From assembly GCF_000785435.2 (NCBI RefSeq), contig NZ_JTDB02000004.1, positions 248,001 to 312,000 of the forward strand: a stretch of DNA of 64,000 bases, given 5' to 3'. Source of the stretch: Paraburkholderia sacchari (GTDB lineage Bacteria > Pseudomonadota > Gammaproteobacteria > Burkholderiales > Burkholderiaceae). A program made the translations under genes and the position numbers. Under the pieces are notes generated by a model. That model saw nothing but the letters and a program-made list of their open reading frames with translations, did no database searches and had not been told where the DNA came from. Shown here piece after piece: positions 48,777 through 57,625 of this stretch. Within the stretch, counting starts at the first letter, position 1. Each line of letters opens with the position of its first letter.

Positions 48777-49631
48777 ATGACTGAGACCATGATCGAGAAT
48801 TCCGCATCCCGTGCGGCGCAGGGCGAACTCGTGCTGAGTCTGCGCGGCATCTCGAAGCACTTCGGCGCGGTTTCCGCGCTCACCGACATCGAACTCGACG
48901 TCCACGCAGGCGAAGTGGTGGCCCTCGTGGGCGACAACGGCGCCGGCAAATCGACGCTCGTGAAGGTGCTGGCCGGCGTTCATCAACCGAGCGCGGGCAC
49001 GATCACGTTCCGCGGCCAGCCGGTCACGCTGACCGACCCGGCCACGGCGCTCGACCTCGGCATTGCGACGGTGTTTCAGGACCTCGCGCTGTGCGAGAAC
49101 CTCGATGTCGTCGCCAATATTTTTCTGGGCCGCGAGTTGAACCCGATGCGGCTCGATGAAGTGCAGATGGAAGTGCGCGCGTGGACGCTGCTCAACGAAC
49201 TGTCGGCGCGCATTCCCGATGTGCGCGACGTGGTGGCCTCGCTCTCCGGCGGCCAGCGCCAGACGGTGGCGATCGCGCGTTCGCTGTTGCTCGATCCGAA
49301 GCTGATCATGCTCGACGAGCCCACTGCCGCGCTCGGCGTGGCCCAGACGGCCGAGGTGCTGAACCTGATCGAGCGCGTACGCGAGCGCGGCCACGCGGTC
49401 ATCATGATCAGCCACAACATGGAGGATGTGCGCGCCGTGGCGGATCGCATTGTCGTGTTGCGCCTCGGCCGCAACAACGGCGTCTTCTATCCTGACTCCT
49501 CGAATGCGGAACTGGTCGCTGCCATTACGGGCGCAACCGAAAACGCGGTGTCGCGCCGCGCCGGACGGCGGGCCGCGCAGCAGGACGCCAGGCACGACGC
49601 AAAGCAGAACCCCGAGCAGAACGCTCAATGA
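48777..49631 (+). CDS. Sugar ABC importer ATPase, single-domain form
   Basis: A 284-residue ATPase: Walker A VGDNGAGKST, Q-loop VFQDLALCENLDVVANIFLG, signature SGGQRQTVAIARSL, Walker B IMLDEPTAALGVAQ, H-loop ISHNMEDV. Ribose- and xylose-type importers usually have two fused ATPase domains (about 500 residues); this has one, as in the FrcA-like subgroup, and must act as a homodimer. The last 40 residues are a hydrophilic Gln/Asp/Arg tail. The next gene starts 11 bases later. Confidence 0.93.
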   Translation: MTETMIENSASRAAQGELVLSLRGISKHFGAVSALTDIELDVHAGEVVALVGDNGAGKSTLVKVLAGVHQPSAGTITFRGQPVTLTDPATALDLGIATVFQDLALCENLDVVANIFLGRELNPMRLDEVQMEVRAWTLLNELSARIPDVRDVVASLSGGQRQTVAIARSLLLDPKLIMLDEPTAALGVAQTAEVLNLIERVRERGHAVIMISHNMEDVRAVADRIVVLRLGRNNGVFYPDSSNAELVAAITGATENAVSRRAGRRAAQQDARHDAKQNPEQNAQ

Positions 49632-49642
49632 AAGGAACGATC

Positions 49643-50902
49643 ATGAGCAAGGAAACGCAGGGCGCTACGCCGCCTCCCCCGCTGCTCGACCGCAGCGATG
49701 TGCGCGTGAAGCACGCGAGCGGCGTGGGCGAAAGCCTCTCGGCTTTCGTCGACCGGATCCGCTCGGGCGACCTCGGGTCGCTGCCGGTCATCGTTGGCCT
49801 CATCATCATCTGGACGGTGTTCACGAGCCTGAACCCGGTTTTCCTGTCCGCCAACAACCTCGTGAATCTGCTGTTCGATTGCTCGACGGTTGGCGTCATT
49901 TCGCTTGGCATCGTCTGTGTGCTGCTGGTGGGCGAGATCGACCTTTCGGTGGGGTCGATGAGCGGTTTCGCTTCGGCGCTGCTGGGGCTGCTGTGGGTCA
50001 ATGGGGGCTGGCCGGTGTGGCTGGCCATTGCCGCGGCGATCGTCATTGGCGGCGTGATCGGCGCGCTCTACGCGCTGCTGCTGAATCGCCTGGGTATGCC
50101 AAGCTTCGTCTCGACGCTTGCCGGGCTGCTGGCGATACTCGGCATGCAACTCTACGTGCTCGGCTCGGATGGCTCGATCAACTTGCCCTATGGTTCGACC
50201 ATGGTGAATTTCGGGCAACTGATGATTATTCCAGCCGTTGTCTCGCATGCGCTGGCGCTGTTGCCGGGGCTCGCGATGGTGGTGCTCGGACTGCGCACGC
50301 GCGAACGCCGCCGCGCGGCCCGTCTGTCGGCTCCTTCGGTGAGCGGCCTGCTCATGCGCGCGGCGCTCATGACGCTGTTTCTCGAACTCGTGGTGTCCTA
50401 TCTCGACCAGGGACGCGGCGTGCCGCTGATGTTCGGCGTGTTTCTCGGGCTCACCATCGCGATGAACTACGCGCTCACGCGCACGCGCTGGGGGCGCTCG
50501 ATGAACGCCGTGGGTGGCAATCGCGAGGCCGCGCGGCGCGCCGGCATCAACGTACGGCGCATCTATACGAGCGCCTTCGTGCTGTGCGCGTCGCTGGCGG
50601 CGCTCGGCGGCGTGCTCACGGCGGCGCGCCTCGCTTCGGCGAGCCAGCAGGCCGGCACCGGCGACGTCAACCTCAACGCCATCGCGGCGGCCGTGATCGG
50701 CGGCACGAGCCTGTTCGGCGGGCGCGGCAGCGCGTGGTCCGCGGTGCTCGGGATCATCGTGATCCAGTCGATCGCCAGCGGTCTCACGCTCCTCAATCTG
50801 TCTTCGTCGCTGCGTTTCATGATTACCGGCGCGGTGCTCGCCATCGCGGTGATCGTCGACTCGCTGGCGCGCCGCTCGCGTGTCACGCACGGCCGCGCGT
50901 AA
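49643..50902 (+). CDS. Sugar ABC importer permease (RbsC/XylH type)
   Basis: A 419-residue permease with about ten helices. Conserved elements are LLVGEIDLSVGSMSGFASALL, NRLGMPSFVSTLAG, ALTRTRWGRSMNAVGGNREAARRAGINV (ATPase contact) and AAVIGGTSLFGGRGSAW. The extra length in the middle is the XylH form. ATG 49643 is used with AAGGA 7 bases upstream; ATG 49628 overlaps the ATPase stop and lacks a site. Confidence 0.93.
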   Translation: MSKETQGATPPPPLLDRSDVRVKHASGVGESLSAFVDRIRSGDLGSLPVIVGLIIIWTVFTSLNPVFLSANNLVNLLFDCSTVGVISLGIVCVLLVGEIDLSVGSMSGFASALLGLLWVNGGWPVWLAIAAAIVIGGVIGALYALLLNRLGMPSFVSTLAGLLAILGMQLYVLGSDGSINLPYGSTMVNFGQLMIIPAVVSHALALLPGLAMVVLGLRTRERRRAARLSAPSVSGLLMRAALMTLFLELVVSYLDQGRGVPLMFGVFLGLTIAMNYALTRTRWGRSMNAVGGNREAARRAGINVRRIYTSAFVLCASLAALGGVLTAARLASASQQAGTGDVNLNAIAAAVIGGTSLFGGRGSAWSAVLGIIVIQSIASGLTLLNLSSSLRFMITGAVLAIAVIVDSLARRSRVTHGRA

Positions 50903-50928
50903 TCGCACGCCTAACTGGAGAGTCGTTC

Positions 50929-51657
50929 ATGTCTGAATCCATGAAGGGGAAAGTGGCCGCCATCACGGGCGCGGCTTCGGGTATCGGCTTCGAGTGCGCC
51001 CGCGCACTGGTCGGGGAGGGCGCGAAGGTCGTGCTGATCGACCGCGCGAAGGACCGGCTCGATGCCTGCTGTGCGGAATTGGGGCCGAACGCGCTGCCGC
51101 TGCAGGTGGATCTGCTGCAGGGTGCCGAGGTGTCGGGCATGCTGCCGAAGATCCTCCAGTTGGGCGGCGGACTCGACATCTTTCACGCGAACGCGGGCGC
51201 CTATATCGGCGGCGAGGTGGTGAGCGGCAACCCCGACGAATGGGACCGTATGCTGAACCTGAACATCAACGCGGCGTTTCGCAGCGTTCATGCGGTGCTG
51301 CCGCACCTGGTCGCCCAGCGCTCGGGCGACATCCTGTTCACGAGTTCGATCGCGGGCATCGTGCCGGTCGTGTGGGAGCCCATCTATACGGCGTCCAAAT
51401 TCGCCGTGCAGGCCTTCGTGCATACCACGCGCCGCCAGGTCGCCAAATATGGCGTGCGGGTGGGGGCGGTCGCGCCAGGCCCGGTCGTCACGGCGCTGCT
51501 CGACGACTGGCCGAAGGCCAAGATGGAGGAAGCGCTGGCCTCAGGCAGCCTGATGCAGCCGAAGGAAGTCGCCGATGCGGTCGTCTTCATGCTGACCCGG
51601 CCGCGCAATGTGACCATCCGCGATCTCGTGATCCTGCCCAACAGCGTGGATCTCTGA
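50929..51657 (+). CDS. Short-chain dehydrogenase, probably a pentitol (ribitol-type) 2-dehydrogenase
   Basis: A 242-residue SDR: cofactor motif ITGAASGIGFECA, NAG region HANAGAYIGG, catalytic Ser in LFTSSIAG and YTASK with Tyr and Lys. The family includes ribitol 2-dehydrogenase, which makes D-ribulose; a pentulokinase gene follows 52 bases later, so the pair would give ribulose 5-phosphate. The precise pentitol (ribitol, arabitol or xylitol) is inference. Confidence 0.9.
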   Translation: MSESMKGKVAAITGAASGIGFECARALVGEGAKVVLIDRAKDRLDACCAELGPNALPLQVDLLQGAEVSGMLPKILQLGGGLDIFHANAGAYIGGEVVSGNPDEWDRMLNLNINAAFRSVHAVLPHLVAQRSGDILFTSSIAGIVPVVWEPIYTASKFAVQAFVHTTRRQVAKYGVRVGAVAPGPVVTALLDDWPKAKMEEALASGSLMQPKEVADAVVFMLTRPRNVTIRDLVILPNSVDL

Positions 51658-51709
51658 GCGGCCTCGCTCGCTTCAGCGCTATCTCACCTCATCGGACAGA
51701 CTCACTGCA

Positions 51710-53365
51710 ATGACCTCAGCGAACCTCGAGAGTGCGGCATCAGGCGCGGCGCGTGGCGCGCGCTATGTGATCGGCGTGGACGTGGGCACGGGCAGCGCGC
51801 GCGCCGGCGTTTTCGATGCGAACGGCGTCATGGCCGCGTCAGCGAAGCACGACATCACCGTGTTTCATTCGAGCGGCTCGATCGTCGAGCAGTCGAGCAC
51901 GGAGATCTGGCGCGCCGTCTGCCGCGCCGTGCGTGATGCGCTGGCGGCGGCTGCGCTCGCGCCGGACGCTATCGCCGGCATCGGCTTCGATGCAACCTGC
52001 TCGCTGGTCGTGCTGGGCGAGGGCGGGCGGCCGTTGCCCGTCGGGCCCACGGAAGACGCCGAGCGCGACATCATCGTGTGGATGGACCATCGGGCCGTCG
52101 ATCAGGCGCAGCGCATCAACGCGACGCGCCATGAGGTGCTGCGCTTCGTCGGCGGCACGATCTCGCCGGAAATGGAGACCCCGAAGCTGCTGTGGCTGCT
52201 CGAGCATCGCCCGCATGTGTTCGATGCCGCGTGGCAGTTCTTCGACCTGACCGATTTCCTCACGTGGTGCGCGAGCGGCGATCTGGCGCGCTCTACCTGC
52301 ACCGTTACCTGCAAGTGGACCTATCTCGCGCACGAGCAGCGCTGGGACGAGAGCTACTTCCGCACGGTGGGGCTGGGCGTGCTCGCCGACGAGGGATTCG
52401 CGCGCATCGGCCAGCGTGTGGTCGAACCGGGGACCTCGCTCGGGAGCGGGCTGACGCCGCAAGCCGCCGCCGAACTCGGTCTGCTGGCGGGGACGCCGGT
52501 GGCCGCCGGCGTGATCGACGCGCACGCGGGCGGTATCGGCACGGTGGGCGCCGATGGCGCGCCAGAGGCCTGTCTTGGCTACGTGTTCGGCACCTCGTCG
52601 TGCACGATGACCACCACGCGCGAGCCGGTCTTCGTGCCCGGCGTGTGGGGGCCGTATTTTTCGGCGATGGTGCCGCAGACGTGGCTGAACGAAGGCGGGC
52701 AATCGGTCAGCGGCGCGGCCATCGAGCGGCTCATCGGCATGCATCCGTTGGCGCATGAGATGCAAGATCGCGCGGTGCAGGCCGGCCAGTCGCTGCCAGC
52801 CATGCTCGCGGGGCTGGCGGTGCAGGCGTCCGACTCGCTTTCGGAGGCGGTGAAGCTCGCCCGCGAACTCCATGTGGTGCCCGAATTCCTCGGCAATCGC
52901 GCGCCGTTCGCCGACCCGCACGCAAGGGCGGTCATCGCGGGCCTGGGCATGGAGACGGACCTGGAGAGTCTCGTCGCGCTTTATGTGGCGGGCGTCTGCA
53001 GCATCGGTTATGGCCTGCGCCAGATCATCGACGTGCAGGCGGCGGCGGGCGCGCCGGTCGAGCGCATCGTGATTAGCGGCGGCGCGGGGCGCCTGGGGCT
53101 GGTGCGCCAGTTGCTGGCCGACGCGACCGCCACGCCGGTGCTCGTGACCGAGGCGGAGGAGCCCGTGCTGCTGGGCGCCGCCATGCTGGGCGCGGTGGCG
53201 GCCGGCCGGTTCGACGACCTGCAACAGGCGATGTCGCGCATGTCGCGGATCGGCACGATCCACGCGCCCGCTAGCGGCGAGATTGCCGCGCTGCATGACG
53301 CCCGATATGCGGCGTTCAGGCAGTTGCAGGACGTGGCGAGGGCCATTCGCCAGACGCCGGCCTGA
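51710..53365 (+). CDS. FGGY-family pentulokinase (D-ribulokinase-like)
   Basis: A 551-residue FGGY kinase with the pentulose-kinase features: YVIGVDVGTGSARAGVFD near residue 20, GIGFDATCSLVVL, DIIVWMDHRAVDQA, ETPKLLWLLEH and the C-terminal ATP-site SGGAGRLGLVRQLLAD. It would phosphorylate D-ribulose, closing the pentitol route into the pentose phosphate pathway. It is the last gene of the operon and converges on the Hyf-like cluster. Confidence 0.92.
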   Translation: MTSANLESAASGAARGARYVIGVDVGTGSARAGVFDANGVMAASAKHDITVFHSSGSIVEQSSTEIWRAVCRAVRDALAAAALAPDAIAGIGFDATCSLVVLGEGGRPLPVGPTEDAERDIIVWMDHRAVDQAQRINATRHEVLRFVGGTISPEMETPKLLWLLEHRPHVFDAAWQFFDLTDFLTWCASGDLARSTCTVTCKWTYLAHEQRWDESYFRTVGLGVLADEGFARIGQRVVEPGTSLGSGLTPQAAAELGLLAGTPVAAGVIDAHAGGIGTVGADGAPEACLGYVFGTSSCTMTTTREPVFVPGVWGPYFSAMVPQTWLNEGGQSVSGAAIERLIGMHPLAHEMQDRAVQAGQSLPAMLAGLAVQASDSLSEAVKLARELHVVPEFLGNRAPFADPHARAVIAGLGMETDLESLVALYVAGVCSIGYGLRQIIDVQAAAGAPVERIVISGGAGRLGLVRQLLADATATPVLVTEAEEPVLLGAAMLGAVAAGRFDDLQQAMSRMSRIGTIHAPASGEIAALHDARYAAFRQLQDVARAIRQTPA

Positions 53366-53394
53366 TCGGTTGCTTCATGGGTGGTTCGCGGTGC

Positions 53395-53410
53395 GCGGCG
53401 TCCACGCCGC
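53395..53410. repeat. Short hairpin between convergent operons
   Basis: GCGGCG-TCCA-CGCCGC, a 6-bp stem with a 4-base loop, in the 66-base gap between the kinase and HyfI-like genes. It has no T-run; a weak bidirectional terminator at best. Confidence 0.35.
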
Positions 53411-53431
53411 CCTTCGGTCTTGCCGGTATCG

Positions 53432-53950
53432 TCACTTTCCCGCCGCCCGCAGCGCCGCGAGAATGCCTCTCATGAGATCGAGTGGGGAAGGCGGGCACCC
53501 TGGAATGCTCACATCCACGGGAATGAGCTGCGAAAGCGCGCCGCAAACTGCATAGCTATCCTTAAAGATGCCGCCAGTGCAGGCGCACTCGCCGGCTGCC
53601 ACAACCAGCTTGGGCGCGGGCGTGGCCTCATACGCGAGCCGCACCGCCTCGCGCATGTTCAGCGCGAGCGGGCCCGTCACCAGCAGCATGTCGGCGTGGC
53701 GCGGGCTCGCCACGAAGCGAATCCCCAACCCCTCGATGTTGTAGTACGGGTTGCCGAGCGCGTGAATCTCCAGCTCGCAGCCGTTGCACGAGCCCGCATC
53801 GATTTGCCGGATGCACAGCGCGCGGCCGAGCACGTCGAGAATCTGCTGATGCAGTTGCTGGGCCTCCGTGCGCCAGTCGTCGCCGCCTTCCGGCAGCGAT
53901 AGTGCGGGCGCGCGGGTGCTGGCGATCCGCTTGAGAAGTTGCCACGTCAC
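53432..53950 (-). CDS. HyfI/HycG/NuoB-like Fe-S subunit
   Basis: A 172-residue small subunit of complex-I/hydrogenase type. All four ligands of the proximal 4Fe-4S cluster are present: SCNGCELE, GECACTGG and PGCPPSP. GTG 53950 is chosen because it overlaps the large-subunit stop (GTGA) and gives the family length; the longer frame lies inside that gene. It is the last gene of the six-gene membrane complex. The cluster is intact even though the large subunit has lost the nickel ligands. Confidence 0.9.
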   Translation of the reverse strand: MTWQLLKRIASTRAPALSLPEGGDDWRTEAQQLHQQILDVLGRALCIRQIDAGSCNGCELEIHALGNPYYNIEGLGIRFVASPRHADMLLVTGPLALNMREAVRLAYEATPAPKLVVAAGECACTGGIFKDSYAVCGALSQLIPVDVSIPGCPPSPLDLMRGILAALRAAGK

Positions 53951-55509
53951 AGGTCGTGCCCCGCGTAACAGAGGTTGAACGATTTGTTGATCAGCGGGAA
54001 GTCGGCCACGATATTGCCGATGATCGCCACTTCGATAGCGGGCCAGTTCTGCCACGACGGGTCATGACAGTGGCAGCGGGCCAGCATGCCGTCTTCGGCG
54101 GTTTCCAGCGCGACGAACACCTCGCCGCGCCAGCCTTCGATCCAGCCCGCGCCGAACGAGGGCGTGCGGCTGGCGCGGGGCTGGACGGCAACGCCGCCGG
54201 ACGGCAGGCCCGCGACGATCGCGCGAATCTGCCCTAGCGATTCGTCCACCTCGCGAAAGCGCAGCGCCACGCGGGCGGCCACGTCGCCGCGCTCGTCGCT
54301 GGCGTGGCGGGCGCCGATTTCGCGGTACGGCGTGGGGCCGTGGTCCACGCGCAAGTCCATCGTCGATCCGCTCGCCCGCGCGGCGAGGCCGCATACGCCG
54401 AGCCGCGCCGCTACGGCGGCCGTGAGCGTGCCGGTTCTCGCGAAACGGTCCTGCAATCCGGCGTGATCGTCATAGATGCGCCGCATCGCGTGAACTTCGC
54501 GTTCGATCTGCTCGCACTGCGCGACGATCGCGCTGGCCTGTTGCGCGTCGAGATCGCGCGCCACGCCGCCGGGCGCGATCGCATCGAATAGATAACGGTG
54601 GCCGAATGCGCGCTCGTTCAGGCGCAGCCAGTCCTCTTTCATGCGCGAGAACTGCGCGAGTCCGAGTGCGAATCCGGCGTCGTTGCCGAGCGCGCCCAGG
54701 TCGCCGAGATGATTGGCGACGCGCTCGCGCTCCTGCAGCAGCGCGCGCAGCCATTGCGCGCGTGCCGGAATCATCGTGCCGAGCGCGCGCTCGAGCGCCA
54801 TGCAATACGCCCATGCAAACGCGACGCTGCTGTCACCGGCAATGCGGGCCGCCACGCGATGGCCTGCAAGCGCGGGCGTGCGCTCGAACAGGCGCTCGAT
54901 GCCGCGATGCGCGTAGCCGAGCCGCTCTTCGAGCCGCAGCACTTTTTCGCCGACCACGGAGAAGCGGAAGTGCCCGGGCTCGATGGTGCCCGCGTGGATC
55001 GGCCCCACCGCGATCTCGTGCACGCCTTCGCCCTCGACGCGCGTGAAGGCGTAGTCGGCCTCGTTCGATTCGAAGCGCTCCGTGCCCGATGCCGATTGGC
55101 TCAGCGGGAAATAGTCGGCGGGCCAGTTGCCGTGATTGAGCCACGGGCGCACGTCGCTGGCGCCGTGGGCGCGCAGGCCGGTCAGGTCGTGGACGGCGCG
55201 CTGCATGCGCACCGCGCACGGAAACAGCGCCGAAATGTCGGGGTACACGGCGGCCTCCGACGACGCATTGCCGACGGTCAGCCGGACCCATAACAGGCCG
55301 TCTTCGACGGCATAGGCGGCGTTGACGGAGAGCGTGCCGTCGCGGCTCTCGTCGCCCCAGATCGAGATCAGGCGAGCGCCGCTTGCGGCGACTTCGGCGG
55401 CAATGCTTAGCCATGCGGCGGCATCGACTTGCGCGACGAGCGCGGCCGGCGCATCAGCGAAAGTGGCGAGGCGCATGAGCCCGCGCGAGTGGAGTGTATC
55501 GATGCGCAT
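53947..55509 (-). CDS. HyfG/HycE-like large subunit without NiFe ligands
   Basis: A 520-residue fusion of a NuoC-like (about 1-150) and NuoD/hydrogenase-large-like part. VGPIHAGTIEPGHFRFSVVGEKVLRLEERLGYAHRGIE is typical of the hydrogenase-4 group. Where a NiFe enzyme has CGIC, this reads ARIAGDSSVAF; the C-terminus ends in SFNLCYAGHDL with no DPCxxC. So no NiFe centre can form, and this is not a hydrogenase but an energy-converting-hydrogenase-related (Ehr) protein. Its partner reaction is unknown. It starts 3 bases after the HyfF-like gene. Confidence 0.88.
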   Translation of the reverse strand: MRIDTLHSRGLMRLATFADAPAALVAQVDAAAWLSIAAEVAASGARLISIWGDESRDGTLSVNAAYAVEDGLLWVRLTVGNASSEAAVYPDISALFPCAVRMQRAVHDLTGLRAHGASDVRPWLNHGNWPADYFPLSQSASGTERFESNEADYAFTRVEGEGVHEIAVGPIHAGTIEPGHFRFSVVGEKVLRLEERLGYAHRGIERLFERTPALAGHRVAARIAGDSSVAFAWAYCMALERALGTMIPARAQWLRALLQERERVANHLGDLGALGNDAGFALGLAQFSRMKEDWLRLNERAFGHRYLFDAIAPGGVARDLDAQQASAIVAQCEQIEREVHAMRRIYDDHAGLQDRFARTGTLTAAVAARLGVCGLAARASGSTMDLRVDHGPTPYREIGARHASDERGDVAARVALRFREVDESLGQIRAIVAGLPSGGVAVQPRASRTPSFGAGWIEGWRGEVFVALETAEDGMLARCHCHDPSWQNWPAIEVAIIGNIVADFPLINKSFNLCYAGHDL

Positions 55510-55512
55510 CGA

Positions 55513-56973
55513 TCAACCTGCGAGTACTGCCCCCGCTGCGCGATACCACGCCGCGAGCCAGGGCGGAATGTAGAGCCCGAGCATGAGCCCGATGCCCAGA
55601 TGAACGAACACCGGCAGCAGCGCCGGGCGGTATTCGAGCCGCCGCGCCGTCGATTCGCCGAATGCCATGCCCTGCATGCGCCGGAAAATGACTGCGAAGG
55701 CCACGACGAGCGCGAGCATCAGCAAGGGCACGGTCCACGGCAGCGCTTGCAGCGCCGTGGTGAGAATCAGGAATTCGCTCGCGAATACGCCGAACGGCGG
55801 CATGCCGAGAATCGCCATCGTGCCCAGCACCATGCCCCAGCCGATCACGGGGCTCGTGCGCACGAGGCCGCGAATGCCAACGATGGCCTGGGTGCCGGTC
55901 TTCTGCGCGGCATGGCCGACGCTGAAAAAAATCGCCGATTTGATCAGCGCGTGCGCGCTCATGTGCAGCAGGCCCGCGAACGTCGCCACGGGGCCGCCCA
56001 GGCCGAACGCGAACGTCATCATGCCCATGTGTTCGATCGACGAGAACGAGTACAGGCGCTTGGCGTCGGTCTGCCTGAACAGCGAGAACGTGGCGAGCAG
56101 CACGGAAACGAGGCCGAAGCCCACGAGCAGGTGTCCGGGCAAACCGTTCTGGAGCGCGCCGTCGGCGAGCACCTTGCAGCGGAGCACCGCGTAAAGCGCC
56201 ACGTTGAGCAGCAGGCCCGAGAGCACGGCGGAGATCGGCGTCGGGCCTTCGGCGTGCGCGTCGGGCAGCCAGTTGTGCATCGGCACGAGGCCGACCTTGG
56301 TGCCATAGCCGATCAGCAAGAATACGAACGCGAGCGACACGATGGCGGGGTCGAGGCTCGCCTTCGCGGCGTTCAGGCTCGTGAGCAGCAGTGCGTCGTC
56401 GCCGCCCAGCACGCGGCTCGCAGCGAGGTACAGCAGGATCGTGCCGAACAGCGCCTGCGCAATGCCCACGCCGCAGAGGATGAAGTACTTCCATGCGGCG
56501 TCGAGACTGGCCGCCGTGCGATAGACCGCCACCAGCAGCACGGCTGCGAGCGTCGCCGCTTCCATCGCGACCCACAGGACGCCCATGTTGTTGGTCAGGA
56601 GCGCGAGCAGCATCGCGAAGACGAACAGCTGGTACATGGCGTGATAAAGCCGCGTGCGGTTCGCGCTCATGCGGCCGCGGTCGCGCTCGACGCGCATATA
56701 CGGCTTCGAAAAGAGCGCCGTGGTCCAGCCGACCAGCGCGGTGAGCGCGACGAGAAACGCGTTGAGCGAATCGACATGAAACGCATGGCCGAACGCGAAC
56801 GACGCGCCTTGCGTCAGGGTGCGCTGCGCGAGCCAGAGGGCGGCGGCGAGCGTGAGCAGGCTGAAGGCCGCGTTCAGGTCCGGCGCGAGACGGCGCGCGC
56901 CCACGAGCGCGAGGCTCGCAGCGGCGAGGAGCGGCAGGCCGAGCACCGCCGCGAGGATCCAGGCACTACTCAT
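55513..56973 (-). CDS. HyfF-like proton-pumping membrane subunit (NuoN/NuoL family)
   Basis: A 486-residue antiporter-like subunit with about 14 helices. The pumping-path motifs are kept: GYGTKVGLVPMHNWLPDAHA with its Lys, and DAKRLYSFSSIEHMG. It would be the distal proton or sodium channel of the complex. It overlaps the HyfE-like gene by 8 bases. Confidence 0.92.
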   Translation of the reverse strand: MSSAWILAAVLGLPLLAAASLALVGARRLAPDLNAAFSLLTLAAALWLAQRTLTQGASFAFGHAFHVDSLNAFLVALTALVGWTTALFSKPYMRVERDRGRMSANRTRLYHAMYQLFVFAMLLALLTNNMGVLWVAMEAATLAAVLLVAVYRTAASLDAAWKYFILCGVGIAQALFGTILLYLAASRVLGGDDALLLTSLNAAKASLDPAIVSLAFVFLLIGYGTKVGLVPMHNWLPDAHAEGPTPISAVLSGLLLNVALYAVLRCKVLADGALQNGLPGHLLVGFGLVSVLLATFSLFRQTDAKRLYSFSSIEHMGMMTFAFGLGGPVATFAGLLHMSAHALIKSAIFFSVGHAAQKTGTQAIVGIRGLVRTSPVIGWGMVLGTMAILGMPPFGVFASEFLILTTALQALPWTVPLLMLALVVAFAVIFRRMQGMAFGESTARRLEYRPALLPVFVHLGIGLMLGLYIPPWLAAWYRAAGAVLAG

Positions 56974-57625
56974 CTTTGCGTTCTTCCAGGCGGTGAATGT
57001 CGAGGCTATCGAACTGCTCGCGAATCTGGAACATGAACACGCCGAGGATCAGCATGCCCACGAGCACGTCGAGCCCGACGCCGAGTTCGACGATCATCGG
57101 CATGCCGTTGGTGGCGGCCGCCGCCGCGAAAAAGAGCCCGTTCTCCATCGAGAGAAACGCAATCACCTGCGGCACGGCCTTCGCGCGCGTGATCATCATC
57201 ATGAACGAGAGCAGCACGCACGCGAGCGCGATGCCGAGCGTGCCGCGCGCCACCGACGCGGCGAACTGCGTGACCGGCAGCGCCACGTTGAAGGCCACCA
57301 CCACGAGCACGATGCCCGTGAGCAGCGTGGCGGGAATGTTGATGAGCGGCTCCACGTCGCTCGTGATGTTCAGGCGCCGCACCATGCGATAGAGGAGCCA
57401 TGGAATCAGCCCCACCTTGAGCACGAGCGTGAGCGCCGCGGAGATATAGAGGTGCGTGTCTGCGGTTACATAGCCGAGCACGAGATTGGCCAGCACTAGC
57501 GTGACGCCCTGCAGCGTGTAGAGATGGATCAGCGCGAGAATGCGCCGCTGGCTCAGCATCGCGAACGAGATGAGCAGCAGGATCGCGGCGAGAAAGTTGA
57601 TGATCTGCGTGGCGAGCGCGTGCAT
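56966..57625 (-). CDS. HyfE-like membrane subunit (NuoK-related)
   Basis: A 219-residue hydrophobic protein of hydrogenase-4 component E type: about six to seven helices, the LIHLYTLQGVTLVLANLVLG and ENGLFFAAAA elements, and a charged end (HRLEERKDE). It directly follows the HyfC-like gene with no gap. Its presence, with the HyfF-like subunit, marks the hydrogenase-4/Ehr branch rather than ordinary complex I. Confidence 0.9.
   Translation of the reverse strand: MHALATQIINFLAAILLLISFAMLSQRRILALIHLYTLQGVTLVLANLVLGYVTADTHLYISAALTLVLKVGLIPWLLYRMVRRLNITSDVEPLINIPATLLTGIVLVVVAFNVALPVTQFAASVARGTLGIALACVLLSFMMMITRAKAVPQVIAFLSMENGLFFAAAAATNGMPMIVELGVGLDVLVGMLILGVFMFQIREQFDSLDIHRLEERKDE

Noticed and set aside
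49426..50928. 743-codon frame that seems to fuse a long protein to the SDR dehydrogenase
   Set aside because: The first 500 codons are a shadow of the ATPase and permease genes. The SDR has its own ATG 50929 with GGAG upstream.
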